64,000 nucleotides of DNA from Pseudomonas fortuita (GCF_026898135.2 NZ_CP114035.2:4443501-4507500), one strand, 5' to 3'; counted from the first letter of the stretch, positions 20,726 to 30,241 are shown. The notes: generated by a model from the letters alone, not told the origin. Numbers and translations are program-made.

Positions 20726-23117
20726 CCATCACGTAGCCAAGAGCCAGGCCGAGATGGCCGAGCTGTTCAGCCAGGACCTGACCACCGGGGTTGGCCGCAG
20801 CGTCAAGCACGACAGCGCCGACAAGCATGTATCTGGCGAGGCGCTGTACATTGACGACCGCCTGGAATTCCCCAACCAGCTGCACGTCTATGCGCGCACC
20901 GCCGACCGCGCCCATGCGCGTATCCTGCGCATCGACACCACGCCGTGCTATGCCTTCGAGGGTGTGCGCATCGCCATCACCCACGAGGACATCCCCGGCC
21001 TGAAAGACATCGGCCCGGTGGTGGCCGGTGACCCGCTGCTGGCCATCGACAAGGTCGAGTTCTTCGGCCAGCCGGTGCTTGCCGTTGCGGCCCGTGACCT
21101 TGAAACCGCGCGCCGCGCGGCCATGGCCGCCATCGTCGAATACGAAGACCTGGAGCCGGTGCTGGATGTGGTCGATGCGCTGCGCAAGAAGCACTTCGTG
21201 CTCGACAGCCACACCCACCAGCGCGGTGATTCAGCTACCGCCCTGGCCAGCGCCCCGCACCGCATTCAGGGCACCCTGCACATCGGCGGCCAGGAACACT
21301 TCTACCTGGAAACCCAGATTTCCTCGGTAATGCCCACCGAAGACGGCGGCATGATCGTCTACTGCTCCACGCAAAACCCCACCGAAGTGCAGAAACTGGT
21401 CGCCGAAGTGCTCGACGTGCCGATGAACAAGGTGGTGCTGGACATGCGCCGCATGGGTGGCGGGTTTGGCGGCAAGGAAACCCAGGCCGCCAGCCCTGCC
21501 TGCCTGTGCGCGGTGGTGGCGCGTCTGACCGGGCAGCCGACCAAGATGCGCCTGCCACGGGTCGAAGACATGACCATGACCGGCAAACGCCACCCGTTCT
21601 ATGTCGAATACGATGTGGGCTTCGACGACAACGGCCGCCTGCACGGCATCAATTTCGACCTGGCCGGCAACTGCGGATACTCGCCCGACCTCTCCGGCTC
21701 GATCGTCGACCGCGCCATGTTCCACTCCGACAATGCCTACTACCTGGGCGATGCCACCGTGCATGGCCACCGCTGCAAGACCAACACCGCCTCCAACACC
21801 GCCTACCGCGGCTTTGGCGGCCCGCAGGGCATGGTCGCCATCGAGCAGGTGATGGACCATATCGCCCGCCACCTGGGCAGTGACCCCCTGGCCGTGCGCA
21901 AGGCCAACTACTACGGCAAGACCGAACGCAACGTTACCCACTACTACCAGACCGTCGAGCACAACATGCTCGAAGAGATGACCGCCGAGCTGGAGGCCAG
22001 CAGCGACTACGCCGAGCGACGCGAGTCGATCCGGCGCTTCAACGCCAACAGCCCGATCCTGAAGAAAGGCCTGGCGCTGACGCCGGTCAAGTTCGGCATC
22101 TCGTTCACCGCCACCTTCCTCAACCAGGCCGGTGCGCTGATCCATATCTACACCGATGGCAGCATTCACCTTAACCACGGCGGCACCGAGATGGGCCAGG
22201 GCCTGAACACCAAGGTGGCACAGGTGGTGGCGCAGATCTTCCAGGTGGATTTCAGCCGCATCCAGATCACCGCCACCAATACCGACAAGGTTCCCAATAC
22301 CTCGCCGACCGCCGCCTCCAGTGGTGCCGACCTGAACGGCAAGGCAGCGCAAAACGCTGCCGAAATCCTCAAGCGGCGCCTGACCGAGTTCGCCGCACGG
22401 CACTATCAGGTGACCGAGGAAGATGTCGAATTCCGCAACGGCCATGTACGCGTGCGCGACCAGATCGTCAGCTTCGAGCAACTGGTGCAGCAGGCGTACT
22501 TCGCCCAGGTGTCGCTGTCCAGCACCGGTTTCTACCGCACGCCGAAAATCTTCTACGACCGCAGCCAGGCACGCGGCCGGCCGTTCTACTACTTCGCCTT
22601 TGGCGCCGCCTGCGTGGAGGTGATCGTCGATACCCTGACCGGCGAATACAAGATGCTGCGCGCCGACATCCTGCACGACGTGGGCGATTCGCTGAACCCG
22701 GCCATCGACATCGGCCAGGTGGAAGGCGGCTTCATCCAGGGTATGGGCTGGCTCACCACCGAAGAACTGGTGTGGAACGCCAAGGGCAAACTGATGACCA
22801 ACGGCCCGGCCAGCTACAAGATCCCGGCAGTCGCCGATATGCCGCTGGACCTGCGGGTGAAGCTGGTGGAAAACCGCAAGAACCCGGAAGACACCGTGTT
22901 CCACTCCAAGGCCGTGGGCGAGCCGCCGTTCATGCTCGGCATTGCGGCCTGGTGTGCGATCAAGGATGCCGTGGCCAGCCTGGCTGACTACCGCGTGCAG
23001 CCGAACATTGACGCGCCGGCGACACCGGAACGGGTGCTGTGGGGTTGTGAACAGATGCGCAAGGTAGTGGCTGCAGCGCAACCTGAAGCCCCAGAGTTGG
23101 AAACTGTGACTCAGTAA
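20718..23117 (+). CDS. xdhB: Xanthine dehydrogenase molybdenum-binding subunit
   Basis: A 799-residue subunit carrying the molybdopterin site, which oxidises hypoxanthine and xanthine to urate. Visible motifs are GRSVKHDSADKHVSGEALYI at the N-terminus, the pterin-contacting MGGGFGGKETQ (about 248), YRGFGGPQG (about 362) and the catalytic Glu region KAVGEPPFMLG (about 735). It is translationally coupled to xdhA and followed 50 bp later by xdhC. Full length. Confidence 0.96.
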   Translation: MSNHHVAKSQAEMAELFSQDLTTGVGRSVKHDSADKHVSGEALYIDDRLEFPNQLHVYARTADRAHARILRIDTTPCYAFEGVRIAITHEDIPGLKDIGPVVAGDPLLAIDKVEFFGQPVLAVAARDLETARRAAMAAIVEYEDLEPVLDVVDALRKKHFVLDSHTHQRGDSATALASAPHRIQGTLHIGGQEHFYLETQISSVMPTEDGGMIVYCSTQNPTEVQKLVAEVLDVPMNKVVLDMRRMGGGFGGKETQAASPACLCAVVARLTGQPTKMRLPRVEDMTMTGKRHPFYVEYDVGFDDNGRLHGINFDLAGNCGYSPDLSGSIVDRAMFHSDNAYYLGDATVHGHRCKTNTASNTAYRGFGGPQGMVAIEQVMDHIARHLGSDPLAVRKANYYGKTERNVTHYYQTVEHNMLEEMTAELEASSDYAERRESIRRFNANSPILKKGLALTPVKFGISFTATFLNQAGALIHIYTDGSIHLNHGGTEMGQGLNTKVAQVVAQIFQVDFSRIQITATNTDKVPNTSPTAASSGADLNGKAAQNAAEILKRRLTEFAARHYQVTEEDVEFRNGHVRVRDQIVSFEQLVQQAYFAQVSLSSTGFYRTPKIFYDRSQARGRPFYYFAFGAACVEVIVDTLTGEYKMLRADILHDVGDSLNPAIDIGQVEGGFIQGMGWLTTEELVWNAKGKLMTNGPASYKIPAVADMPLDLRVKLVENRKNPEDTVFHSKAVGEPPFMLGIAAWCAIKDAVASLADYRVQPNIDAPATPERVLWGCEQMRKVVAAAQPEAPELETVTQ

Positions 23118-23167
23118 CGCCGCTCCTACACAAAGCCGACCGCGTTGCACTGAAGAGGATCTGCATC

Positions 23168-24013
23168 ATGCACCAATGGATCAACGCCCTCGCCGACCAC
23201 CAGTCCCGTGGTGAAGCGTGCGTGCTGGTGACCATCATCGAGGAGCGCGGCTCGACCCCGCGCAACGCAGGCTCGAAGATGGTGGTCAGCGCCAGCGGCC
23301 TGTTCGACACCATCGGCGGCGGCCACCTGGAATACAAGGCGCTGCACATCGCCCGGCAAATGCTCGAAGAGCAGCGCACCACGCCGCACCTGGAGCGCTT
23401 CAGCCTCGGCGCCAGCCTGGGCCAGTGCTGCGGCGGCGTGACCGTGCTGCTGTTCGAGCCGATGGCCGCCGTGCAGGCGCAGATCGCCGTGTTCGGCGCG
23501 GGCCATGTCGGCCGGGCTCTGGTACCCTTGCTCGCCGCGCTGCCCTGCCGGGTGCGCTGGATCGATTCGCGCGAACAGGAATTCCCCGAGCTCATCCCCA
23601 ACGGGGTGACCAAGGTCGTCAGTGAGGAACCGGTCGACGAAGTCGCAGGCCTGCCACCAGGCTGCTACTGCATTGTCATGACCCACAACCACCAGCTCGA
23701 CCTGGAGCTGACCGCCGCCATTCTCAAGCGCAACGATTTCACCTGGTTCGGCCTAATCGGCTCGAAGACCAAACGGGTCAAGTTCGAGCACCGCTTGCGC
23801 GAGCGCGGCTACGACGAGGCCGTGCTGGCGCGTATGCGCTGCCCGATGGGCCTGCCCGAGGTAAAGGGCAAGCTGCCCATCGAGATCGCCGTGTCCATCG
23901 CCGGCGAAATCATCGCCACCTACAACGCCTGCTTCGGCCAGCACGACGCTGCGGCCAATGCCGGCCCCATTGCCCAGTTGCTGCCGCCCTCCCGGCGCAG
24001 CCAAGCTATTTGA
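23168..24013 (+). CDS. xdhC: XdhC, molybdenum cofactor insertion/sulfuration chaperone
   Basis: A 281-residue accessory protein that binds molybdenum cofactor and delivers the sulfurated form to XdhB. Features are EERGSTPRNAGSKMVV near the N-terminus, the conserved LGQCCGG Cys pair and a Rossmann segment (AVFGAGHVGRAL) in the C-terminal half. GAAGAGG precedes the ATG. It is the third gene of the xdh operon and ends 10 bp before guaD. Confidence 0.94.
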   Translation: MHQWINALADHQSRGEACVLVTIIEERGSTPRNAGSKMVVSASGLFDTIGGGHLEYKALHIARQMLEEQRTTPHLERFSLGASLGQCCGGVTVLLFEPMAAVQAQIAVFGAGHVGRALVPLLAALPCRVRWIDSREQEFPELIPNGVTKVVSEEPVDEVAGLPPGCYCIVMTHNHQLDLELTAAILKRNDFTWFGLIGSKTKRVKFEHRLRERGYDEAVLARMRCPMGLPEVKGKLPIEIAVSIAGEIIATYNACFGQHDAAANAGPIAQLLPPSRRSQAI

Positions 24014-24023
24014 CGAGTGTGTT

Positions 24024-25328
24024 ATGACCGTTACCCGTAAAGCCTACCGCGCCGCCATCCTGCACAGCATCGCCGACCCGGCCGAGGTGGGCCTGGAGGC
24101 TTCCCATGAGTACTTCGAAGACGGCCTGCTGGTGGTCGACGATGGCCGCATCAGCGCCATTGGCCACGCCAGCGAACTGCTGCCGACCCTGGACGCAGGC
24201 ATCCCGGTGGAGCACTACCAGGACGCGCTGATCACCCCAGGCTTTATCGACACCCATATCCATTTCCCGCAAACCGGCATGATCGGCTCCTACGGCGAGC
24301 AATTACTGGACTGGTTGAACACTTACACCTTCCCCTGCGAAAAGCAGTTCGCCGACAAAGCGCACGCCGACCAGGTGGCGAAAATCTTCCTCAAGGAACT
24401 GCTGCGCAACGGCACCACCACTGCATTGGTGTTCGGCAGCGTGCACCCGGAATCGGTCAACGCCCTGTTCGAAGAGGCCGAGCGCCTGGACCTGCGCCTG
24501 ATCGCCGGCAAGGTGATGATGGACCGCAACGCGCCGGACTACCTGACCGACACCGCCGAATCCGGTTACGCCGACAGCAAAGCGCTGATCGAGCGCTGGC
24601 ATGGCAAGGGCCGCCTGCACTACGCGGTTACCCCGCGTTTCGCCCCGACCAGCACGCCTGAACAGCTGGCACTGGCTGGTCAGTTGCTGAAGGAACACCC
24701 CGGCGTGTACATGCACACGCACCTGTCGGAAAACCTCAAGGAAATCGACTGGGTCAAGTCGCTGTTCCCCGAGCAGAAGGGTTACCTGGACGTGTACGAC
24801 CACTTCGAGCTGCTGGGCGAGCGCTCGGTGTTTGCCCACGGCGTGCACCTGTGCGACGACGAATGCCAGCGCCTGGCCGAAACCGGCTCGGCCGTGGCCT
24901 TCTGCCCCACTTCCAACCTGTTCCTGGGCAGCGGCTTGTTCAACCTGCCCCAGGCCGAGCGCTTCAAAGTCAATGTGGGCCTGGGTACCGACGTCGGCGC
25001 CGGCACCAGCTTCTCGCTGCTCAACACCCTGAACGAAGCGTACAAGGTGATGCAGCTGCAGGGCGCGCGCCTGCACCCGTACAAGTCGCTGTACCTGGCC
25101 ACCCTCGGCGGCGCCCGCGCCCTGCGCCTGGACGACCGCATCGGCAGCCTGCGCCCGGGCAACGATGCCGACTTCGTGGTGCTGGACTACAAGGCCACGC
25201 CGCTGCTGGACTACCGCATTCAGCAGTCCAACAGCATCGAAGAGACCCTGTTTGTGCTCACCACCCTGGGCGACGACCGCACTGTGCGTGAAACCTACGC
25301 TGCAGGGCGTTGCGTGCACCAGCGCTAA
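24024..25328 (+). CDS. guaD: Guanine deaminase
   Basis: A 434-residue zinc amidohydrolase that converts guanine to xanthine and so feeds xanthine dehydrogenase. Metal and catalytic residues are visible in [12 protein letters not shown] (about 73), THLSEN (about 233), FAHGVHL (about 271) and GTDVGAG (about 323). An in-frame start exists at 23958, but [10 protein letters not shown] at 24024 gives the family N-terminus. It is the last gene of the xdh operon and is convergent with the aquaporin gene, overlapping its 3' end by 4 bp. Confidence 0.95.
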   Translation: MTVTRKAYRAAILHSIADPAEVGLEASHEYFEDGLLVVDDGRISAIGHASELLPTLDAGIPVEHYQDALITPGFIDTHIHFPQTGMIGSYGEQLLDWLNTYTFPCEKQFADKAHADQVAKIFLKELLRNGTTTALVFGSVHPESVNALFEEAERLDLRLIAGKVMMDRNAPDYLTDTAESGYADSKALIERWHGKGRLHYAVTPRFAPTSTPEQLALAGQLLKEHPGVYMHTHLSENLKEIDWVKSLFPEQKGYLDVYDHFELLGERSVFAHGVHLCDDECQRLAETGSAVAFCPTSNLFLGSGLFNLPQAERFKVNVGLGTDVGAGTSFSLLNTLNEAYKVMQLQGARLHPYKSLYLATLGGARALRLDDRIGSLRPGNDADFVVLDYKATPLLDYRIQQSNSIEETLFVLTTLGDDRTVRETYAAGRCVHQR

Positions 25329-26023
25329 GGTTCTTTGGCAAGCCCCCGGTAAAGCGCGCCGCCGATAGCAGCACCAATAAGCGGCGCCACCCAGAACAGC
25401 CACAGCTGTTGCAGGGCCCAGCCGCCGACGAACAAGGCCGGCCCCGTGCTACGCGCGGGGTTGACCGAGGTATTGGTCACCGGAATGGAGATCAGGTGGA
25501 TCAGGGTCAGGGCCAGGCCGATGGCAATCGGTGCAAAACCTGCCGGCGCCCGCGAATCGGTCGCGCCCATGATCACCACCAGGAACATCGCCGTCATCAC
25601 CACTTCACTGATGAACCCCGCCCCCAGCGTATAACCGCCGGGCGAGTGGTCGGCGTAGCCGTTTGAAGCCAATCCCGAAGACAACTCGAAACCGGCCTTG
25701 CCGCTGGCGATGAGGTAGATCACCCCGGCCGCCAGGATGGCGCCAATCACCTGCGCGATCACGTAGGGCAGCAGCTCTTTGGCCGGAAAGCGCCCACCCA
25801 CCACCAGCCCGAACGACACGGCAGGGTTGAGGTGACAGCCAGAGATATGGCCGATGGCGAAGGCCATGGTCAGCACTGTGAGGCCGAAGGCGAAGGCGAC
25901 ACCGAGCACACCGATGCCGAGAGGGGAACTGGCTGCGAGTACTGCACTGCCACAGCCGCCAAGCACTAACCAGAAGGTGCCGATCAGCTCGGCACCCATA
26001 CGTTTACCCAAAGACATGCTCAT
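25325..26023 (-). CDS. aqpZ: Aquaporin Z-like water/small-solute channel
   Basis: A 232-residue MIP-family channel with six helices. The two pore motifs are present as HLNPAVSFG (about 62) and [12 protein letters not shown] (about 185). The narrow-pore residues look like a water channel (AqpZ type) rather than a glycerol facilitator, by resemblance. The start at 26023 has GAGGA 8 nt upstream. The ORF extension to 26092 has no such site. The position between guaD and gclR could reflect urea or water movement, but this is only context. Confidence 0.93.
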   Translation of the reverse strand: MSMSLGKRMGAELIGTFWLVLGGCGSAVLAASSPLGIGVLGVAFAFGLTVLTMAFAIGHISGCHLNPAVSFGLVVGGRFPAKELLPYVIAQVIGAILAAGVIYLIASGKAGFELSSGLASNGYADHSPGGYTLGAGFISEVVMTAMFLVVIMGATDSRAPAGFAPIAIGLALTLIHLISIPVTNTSVNPARSTGPALFVGGWALQQLWLFWVAPLIGAAIGGALYRGLAKEP

Positions 26024-26132
26024 GAACCCATTCCTCAAGAAGTTGAACGCAACGAATGCGCAAGCCCAACTGCTTGATGAAGGTTTGCTCACAAGAATTT
26101 AGCAGACCTTTGGCTGATGGCCAGAAATGACT

Positions 26133-26153
26133 GGGGGCTGCAAAGCAGCCCCC
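26133..26153 (-). terminator. GC-rich hairpin after gclR
   Basis: GGGGGCTGC-aaa-GCAGCCCCC, a perfect 9-bp stem, lies 20 bp after the gclR stop on the minus strand. There is no T-run. Confidence 0.5.
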
Positions 26154-26173
26154 TTCAATCACCTTGCAAACGA

Positions 26174-26929
26174 TCAACCCTTCGCTGAAACCTTGGGCTT
26201 TTTCAGCAAATGCGAGAACACCGCATGCAGATCGTCCGAGGCACTCTCCTCGTCCAGGTTCAGCTTGCTGTCAATGTGGTCCATGTGGTGCATCATCAAG
26301 CTTACGGCCTGCTCGGCATCACGCGCCTCGATGGCATCGATCAGCTGCATGTGCTCATCGTACGAACAATGCGAGCGGTTGCCGCTTTCGTACTGGGCAA
26401 TGATCAGTGAGGTTTGCGACACCAGGCTGCGCTGGAAGCTCACCAGGGGTGCATTGCCCGCCGCTTCGGCCAGCTTGAGGTGGAACTCGCCGGAAAGACG
26501 AATACCGGCACCGCGGTCACCGCGCGAGAAACTGTCGCGCTCCTCACGCACCATCTGCCGCAGCTCGTTGAGTTGATCCAGGGTGGCGTGCTGCACGGCC
26601 AGTTCGGTGATGGCCCGCTCCACCATGCGTCGCGAGAAGAACACCTGGCGCGCCTCTTCCACCGTCGGGCTGGCCACCACTGCACCGCGGTTCGGCCGCA
26701 GCAGCACCACGCTTTCGTGGGCCAGGCGCGACAGGGCGCGGCGGATGATGGTGCGGCTGACGCCGAAGATTTCGCCCAGCGCTTCCTCGCTCAACTTGGT
26801 GCCCGGCGCCAGGCGCTGCTCGAGGATCGCCTCGAAAATGTGCGCGTAGACGATATCGTCCTGGGTACCGCTGCGGCCGGCCTTGCCGACACGTGCAGGT
26901 TTCTTCAGAGGTTGCAGCTGTTCGTTCAT
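26174..26929 (-). CDS. gclR: GntR-family regulator, GclR-like
   Basis: A 251-residue FCD-type GntR regulator. Residues 1-22 form a basic tail, the winged helix follows (about 25-90, GEIFGVSRTIIRRALSRLAHE), then the helical FCD domain with metal-ligand-like Asp/His positions (FHLKLAEAAG ... YDEHMQLIDAIEARDA). Sequence and place match the P. putida repressor known as GclR, which controls the glyoxylate carboligase operon. The TTGTAYACAA palindrome before this gene, before the purine permease, hiuH, puuE, gcl and the NCS1 permease is its probable operator. The symbol rests on recalled synteny. MNEQLQ at 26929 is preferred over the upstream start at 26965, which would include the operator. Confidence 0.72.
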   Translation of the reverse strand: MNEQLQPLKKPARVGKAGRSGTQDDIVYAHIFEAILEQRLAPGTKLSEEALGEIFGVSRTIIRRALSRLAHESVVLLRPNRGAVVASPTVEEARQVFFSRRMVERAITELAVQHATLDQLNELRQMVREERDSFSRGDRGAGIRLSGEFHLKLAEAAGNAPLVSFQRSLVSQTSLIIAQYESGNRSHCSYDEHMQLIDAIEARDAEQAVSLMMHHMDHIDSKLNLDEESASDDLHAVFSHLLKKPKVSAKG

Positions 26930-26964
26930 GGGCTCTCGAGGCACGAAGAGAAAGTATGGCGCCA

Positions 26965-26974
26965 TTGTACACAG
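26965..26974. promoter_or_regulatory. GclR-type operator upstream of gclR
   Basis: TTGTACACAG, one mismatch from TTGTACACAA, lies 36 bp before the gclR start, suggesting autoregulation. Confidence 0.55.
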
Positions 26975-27063
26975 GCTGAGGCGATTCCGCAGGGGGCGTT
27001 TTACCTATATAGCCGTTGTACGACGCATTGCGCACACAAAACATAAAACATTATTTGCATTCT

Positions 27064-27073
27064 TTGTACACAA
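27064..27073. promoter_or_regulatory. GclR-type operator in the gclR-purine permease gap
   Basis: TTGTACACAA within the longer near-palindrome TTTGTACACAAA. It is placed to act on both divergent genes. Confidence 0.68.
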
Positions 27074-27097
27074 AAGCATAATCCACCGAGCAACTTC

Positions 27098-27113
27098 TTG
27101 ACCCATGAGTCAA
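27098..27113. promoter_or_regulatory. RutR-like operator upstream of the purine permease
   Basis: TTGACCCATGAGTCAA is a nearly perfect palindrome with a CATG centre. It shares TTGACC-N4-AGTCA with the site before xdhA. Confidence 0.65.
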
Positions 27114-27212
27114 CAAAACGGTCAGACGTCTGCCTTCCCTCGCGGAGCCGCCAAGTGCATTGCGCAGGAAACTGGCTCCATAACAACAAGAAAGACTTGA
27201 GGAGTACCTGCT

Positions 27213-28562
27213 GTGGAAAGCCGCAAATCCGAAGCCCCTACGCTGGATCTCGCCCCACCACTCGAAACGAGCTGGCTGGAGCGGATTTTCAAACTCAAGC
27301 AACACGGCAGCACCGTCAAAACCGAAATGATCGCCGGGGTGACCACCTTCATCACCATGGCCTACATCATCTTCGTCAACCCCAACATCATGGCCGACGC
27401 CGGCATCGACCATGGTGCCGCCTTCGTCGCCACCTGCATCGCCGCCGCGCTGGGCTGCCTGCTGATGGGCCTGTACGCCAACTGGCCGGTGGGCCTGGCA
27501 CCGGGCATGGGGCTTAACGCCTTCTTCACCTACACCGTGGTCGGCACCATGGGCTACAACTGGGAAACGGCACTGGGGGCAGTGTTTGTCTCGGGCGTGC
27601 TGTTCATGTTCCTGACCTTGTCGAAAGTGCGCGAATGGTTGCTCAACAGCATCCCGGTCAGCCTGCGCCATGCCATGGGGGCCGGCGTCGGATTGTTTCT
27701 CGGGCTGATCGGCCTGAAGACGGCAGGCATCATCGTCGACAGCCCCGCCACCCTGATCAAGCTGGGCTCGCTGCATGAGCCGGGGCCGCTGCTGGCGGCC
27801 GGGTGCTTTCTGCTGATTGCCATCCTCAGCTACAAGCGGGTATTCGGCGCGATCCTGATCAGCATCATTGGCGTCACCCTGGCAGGCTGGGGCCTGGGCC
27901 TGGTCACGTTTGGCGGGGTGATGTCGATGCCGCCAAGCCTGGCACCGACCTGGATGGCCATGGACGTGGCCGGGGTGTTCAACGTCAGCATGATCAGCGT
28001 GGTGCTGGCGTTTCTGTTCGTGCACATGTTCGACACGGCTGGCACTTTGATGGGGGTGGCGCAACGGGCCAACCTGGTGGCGCCGGACGGGCGTATCGAA
28101 AACCTGTCGAAGGCACTGAAGGCCGATAGTGCTTCGAGTGTGTTCGGGGCCGTGGTCGGCGTGCCGCCGGTCACCAGCTATGTGGAAAGTGCTGCAGGTG
28201 TCGCCGCAGGTGGCCGTACGGGCCTTACGGCAGTGGTGGTCGGCCTGCTGTTCATCGCCGCGATGTTCTTCGCCCCACTGGCCGGGATGATTCCGCCCTA
28301 TGCAACGGCGGGGGCGCTGATCTATGTAGCGATGCTGATGATGGGCAGCATGGCGCACATACACTGGGATGAGGCTACCGACAGCATTCCGGCGATTGTC
28401 ACGGTGATCATGATGCCGCTGACTTTCTCGGTCGCCGACGGCATTGCCCTGGGCTTTATTAGCTACGTGGCGCTGAAGGCGGGTACCGGTAAGTACAAGG
28501 AAATCTCAGCCAGCCTGTGGGTGCTGTGCGCGATCTTTATTGCAAAGTTCGTGTTCCTCTGA
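27213..28562 (+). CDS. NCS2 purine permease of the AzgA type
   Basis: A 449-residue polytopic membrane protein. EMIAGVTTFITMAYIIFVNP (about 34), GLAPGMGLNAFF (about 93) and TSYVESAAGVAAGGRTG (about 310) are typical of AzgA/PbuG adenine, guanine and hypoxanthine permeases. The start is GTG after GAGGAG. Upstream lie one GclR-type and one RutR-type palindrome. Located between guaD and hiuH, it probably supplies purine bases to the catabolic genes around it. The exact base cannot be told from sequence. Confidence 0.9.
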   Translation: MESRKSEAPTLDLAPPLETSWLERIFKLKQHGSTVKTEMIAGVTTFITMAYIIFVNPNIMADAGIDHGAAFVATCIAAALGCLLMGLYANWPVGLAPGMGLNAFFTYTVVGTMGYNWETALGAVFVSGVLFMFLTLSKVREWLLNSIPVSLRHAMGAGVGLFLGLIGLKTAGIIVDSPATLIKLGSLHEPGPLLAAGCFLLIAILSYKRVFGAILISIIGVTLAGWGLGLVTFGGVMSMPPSLAPTWMAMDVAGVFNVSMISVVLAFLFVHMFDTAGTLMGVAQRANLVAPDGRIENLSKALKADSASSVFGAVVGVPPVTSYVESAAGVAAGGRTGLTAVVVGLLFIAAMFFAPLAGMIPPYATAGALIYVAMLMMGSMAHIHWDEATDSIPAIVTVIMMPLTFSVADGIALGFISYVALKAGTGKYKEISASLWVLCAIFIAKFVFL

Positions 28563-28575
28563 GCAGGCGTTCATT

Positions 28576-28606
28576 AAAAAGGGCGTTTCGGCGCCCGTTC
28601 ATTTTT
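28576..28606. terminator. Bidirectional terminator between the purine permease and the RHS gene
   Basis: GGGCG-tttcgg-CGCCC (28581-28596) with five A before it and ATTTTT after it. It works on both strands and ends both convergent genes. The minus-strand form (stem then TTTTT) is the stronger. Confidence 0.8.
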
Positions 28607-29309
28607 ATCTAATCGGTGCGGGTATTTTCGCGAAGATACCGGTTCGAGGAAGTCGAGCCCGTGTCGCTCCTTCCGGAACCTCTTCACGCACCCTGACAAC
28701 GTCAAATGCGGGCTCTCTCACAACCACTACATCAAACACATCCTTTTTATAACCAATGCCGGGAACCAAGCTCATATCGTCGCTTGCAACTACCGCCAAG
28801 ACGATACCGTCGGGGTGGACGTCAGCGTATTTTTGGGCATGATCACGGCTTGGCGCAACATAGAACCCCGGCCCTTGAGCTTGTCTATGAACCTCTGAAT
28901 GCCCTGACGATAGACCTTTGTGCAGCGAGGGCAGCTCTTTGCGACTCGTCCCATGCCACCCCAGTAATTGTGTAAATTTCACCTCGCGGGAAACCGCAGT
29001 CATCGTTTCCACTCGCTTAGGCGTCTGTAGAGCGCTCGCCAGCATTCTCCAAATGCTATGACCGCTTGGGTCCTGGTAATTCACCGGGTCCCCTTGGCAA
29101 TAGGCATAGGCGTTGAAGCCACCTCGATCGAACGGACTCAGATTGTCCGGGCTATTGAACCGCATCAAAGAGGGGTTGAATGCTCGATAACCGTTACCCA
29201 AATGGTAATGTCCGGTGACTGGATCCCGCCGATCACCCTCGAAACCGAGCACACCCTGGCTAGGCAAGTGATAGCCATAAGGCGAATATACATTTTTTGC
29301 GTTCACCAA
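28605..29309 (-). CDS. Orphan RHS-core protein with ADP-ribosyltransferase-like C-terminus
   Basis: A 234-residue protein. Residues 1-90 are the end of an RHS repeat: YSPYGYHLP, GNGYRAFNPSLMRFNSPD, LSPFDRGGFNAYAYCQGDPVNYQDPSG, the conserved junction after which RHS toxins vary. The C-terminal part contains GWHGTSRKELPSLHKGL and QGPGFYVAPSRDHAQKYAD, spaced like the His and Tyr strands of PARP/diphtheria-toxin-type ADP-ribosyltransferases. This is inferred from pattern only. There is no signal peptide and no long RHS shell. TTG at 29309 has GAGGA 6 nt upstream. GTG at 29306 is the alternative. Base composition is visibly lower in GC than the flanking genes, suggesting transfer. No immunity gene was found beside it. 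Confidence 0.75.
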   Translation of the reverse strand: MVNAKNVYSPYGYHLPSQGVLGFEGDRRDPVTGHYHLGNGYRAFNPSLMRFNSPDNLSPFDRGGFNAYAYCQGDPVNYQDPSGHSIWRMLASALQTPKRVETMTAVSREVKFTQLLGWHGTSRKELPSLHKGLSSGHSEVHRQAQGPGFYVAPSRDHAQKYADVHPDGIVLAVVASDDMSLVPGIGYKKDVFDVVVVREPAFDVVRVREEVPEGATRARLPRTGIFAKIPAPIR

Positions 29310-29426
29310 GCGTGGTCCTCAAGTACGAGTTGTGCACTTGATCATTACAGACACCGCCAAATGCGACTACTGACAAAAATGTGAGTCGAAGGGTTGTTTC
29401 ACTTCACTATGTAAATACAGCAGACG

Positions 29427-29456
29427 AAAAAAAGCCCGCCAGTGTGAGAGCGGGCC
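29427..29456 (-). terminator. Intrinsic terminator of hiuH
   Basis: On the minus strand GCCCGC-tctcacactg-GCGGGC is followed by seven T (A-run at 29427-29433). It begins about 33 bp after the hiuH stop. Confidence 0.88.
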
Positions 29457-29488
29457 AAAGGACCTACGAAGATTCTTCTAGCGACCAA

Positions 29489-29842
29489 CTAGCTTCCACG
29501 ATAGGTCGAATAGCTGTACGGCGAGATCAGCAGCGGCACGTGATAGTGCTCCTGCGACTCGTCGATGCCAAAGCGCAGCACAACAACATCCAGAAACGCC
29601 TGGGTCGGCAGTTGCACGCCACGGGCGCGGTAGTAATCACCCGCGCTGAATTGCAACTGATACACCCCGGTGCGGTAGTCGTCACCCTGCAGCAGCGGCG
29701 CGTCGACGCGGCCATCGCTATTGGTCAGGGCGGTGTTCACCAGCTCCAGCTGCTGGCCTTCGACGCGGTACAGCTCGACCTTGATCGAGCTGCCCGGGCA
29801 GCCATGCGCGGCATCCAGTACGTGTGTGGTCAAACGTCCCAT
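29489..29842 (-). CDS. hiuH: 5-hydroxyisourate hydrolase (transthyretin-like)
   Basis: A 117-residue cytoplasmic enzyme that hydrolyses 5-hydroxyisourate, the product of urate oxidation, to OHCU. The N-terminal LTTHVLDAAHGCPGS supplies the catalytic His. The C-terminus ends in the diagnostic YRGS motif (SPYSYSTYRGS). The ORF extends to 29863, but AGAGG fits MGRLTT at 29842. It is divergent from puuE, with GclR-type palindromes near each gene. Confidence 0.96.
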   Translation of the reverse strand: MGRLTTHVLDAAHGCPGSSIKVELYRVEGQQLELVNTALTNSDGRVDAPLLQGDDYRTGVYQLQFSAGDYYRARGVQLPTQAFLDVVVLRFGIDESQEHYHVPLLISPYSYSTYRGS

Positions 29843-29950
29843 TGCGTGTCGCCTCTTGTTCAATCTGTGGGCAAAAAATACTCAGCCATCGCACCAGCAT
29901 AGCGCCTGCGGCAGGCGGGAATGACGCCATTAAGACATTCCATCGCTAAA

Positions 29951-29960
29951 TTGTACACAA
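29951..29960. promoter_or_regulatory. GclR-type operator upstream of hiuH
   Basis: TTGTACACAA within AAATTGTACACAATTT, about 110 bp before hiuH and on the hiuH side of the 399-bp gap to puuE. Apart from this site, the one at 30156 and a small CGCCTGC/GCAGGCG dyad at 29903-29917, I see no gene in the gap. Confidence 0.68.
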
Positions 29961-30155
29961 TTTTTTGAACCCATCTGTCGCCCCCAGCGTTTCGTGCCCT
30001 TAAACGACCCACCGGTCGCAAATACAGGCACCGTAACGAGGCAAACGTCATTAGCTGACCAATCAGGCAGGTTTCTTGCACTGTGTTGCAAGGTCGCTGC
30101 GCGGCGACAAAAGGAAAGAAATGCGGAAAAACAGGCTTACAAAAGATTTCAGAAG

Positions 30156-30165
30156 TTGTATACAA
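30156..30165. promoter_or_regulatory. GclR-type operator upstream of puuE
   Basis: TTGTATACAA, a perfect palindrome, 76 bp before the puuE start. A likely repressor site for the puuE-uraD-allA operon. Confidence 0.7.
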
Positions 30166-30241
30166 TCAGCCCATCCGGTGGTGCGACATACCGACGCGGC
30201 CCGCCCACCACCCGCACTAACGCACAAGAAGGAAGACTGCA

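Noticed and set aside
21231-23150. Antisense frame of 639 codons over xdhB
   Set aside because: Codon-position GC and the conserved molybdopterin motifs are on the plus strand. The antisense product is a low-complexity His/Gly/Val protein.
23958-24023. Upstream start for guaD inside xdhC
   Set aside because: It would overlap xdhC by 56 bp and add residues absent from the family. ATG at 24024 fits.
28605-29309. Full RHS/type VI secretion locus
   Set aside because: Only the last core repeat and a tail are present. There is no VgrG, PAAR, Hcp or long RHS shell nearby.
30055-30070. CTGACCAATCAGGCAG as another RutR-like site before puuE
   Set aside because: It keeps only the TGACCA half. The other half has mismatches, so it is too weak to list as a site.
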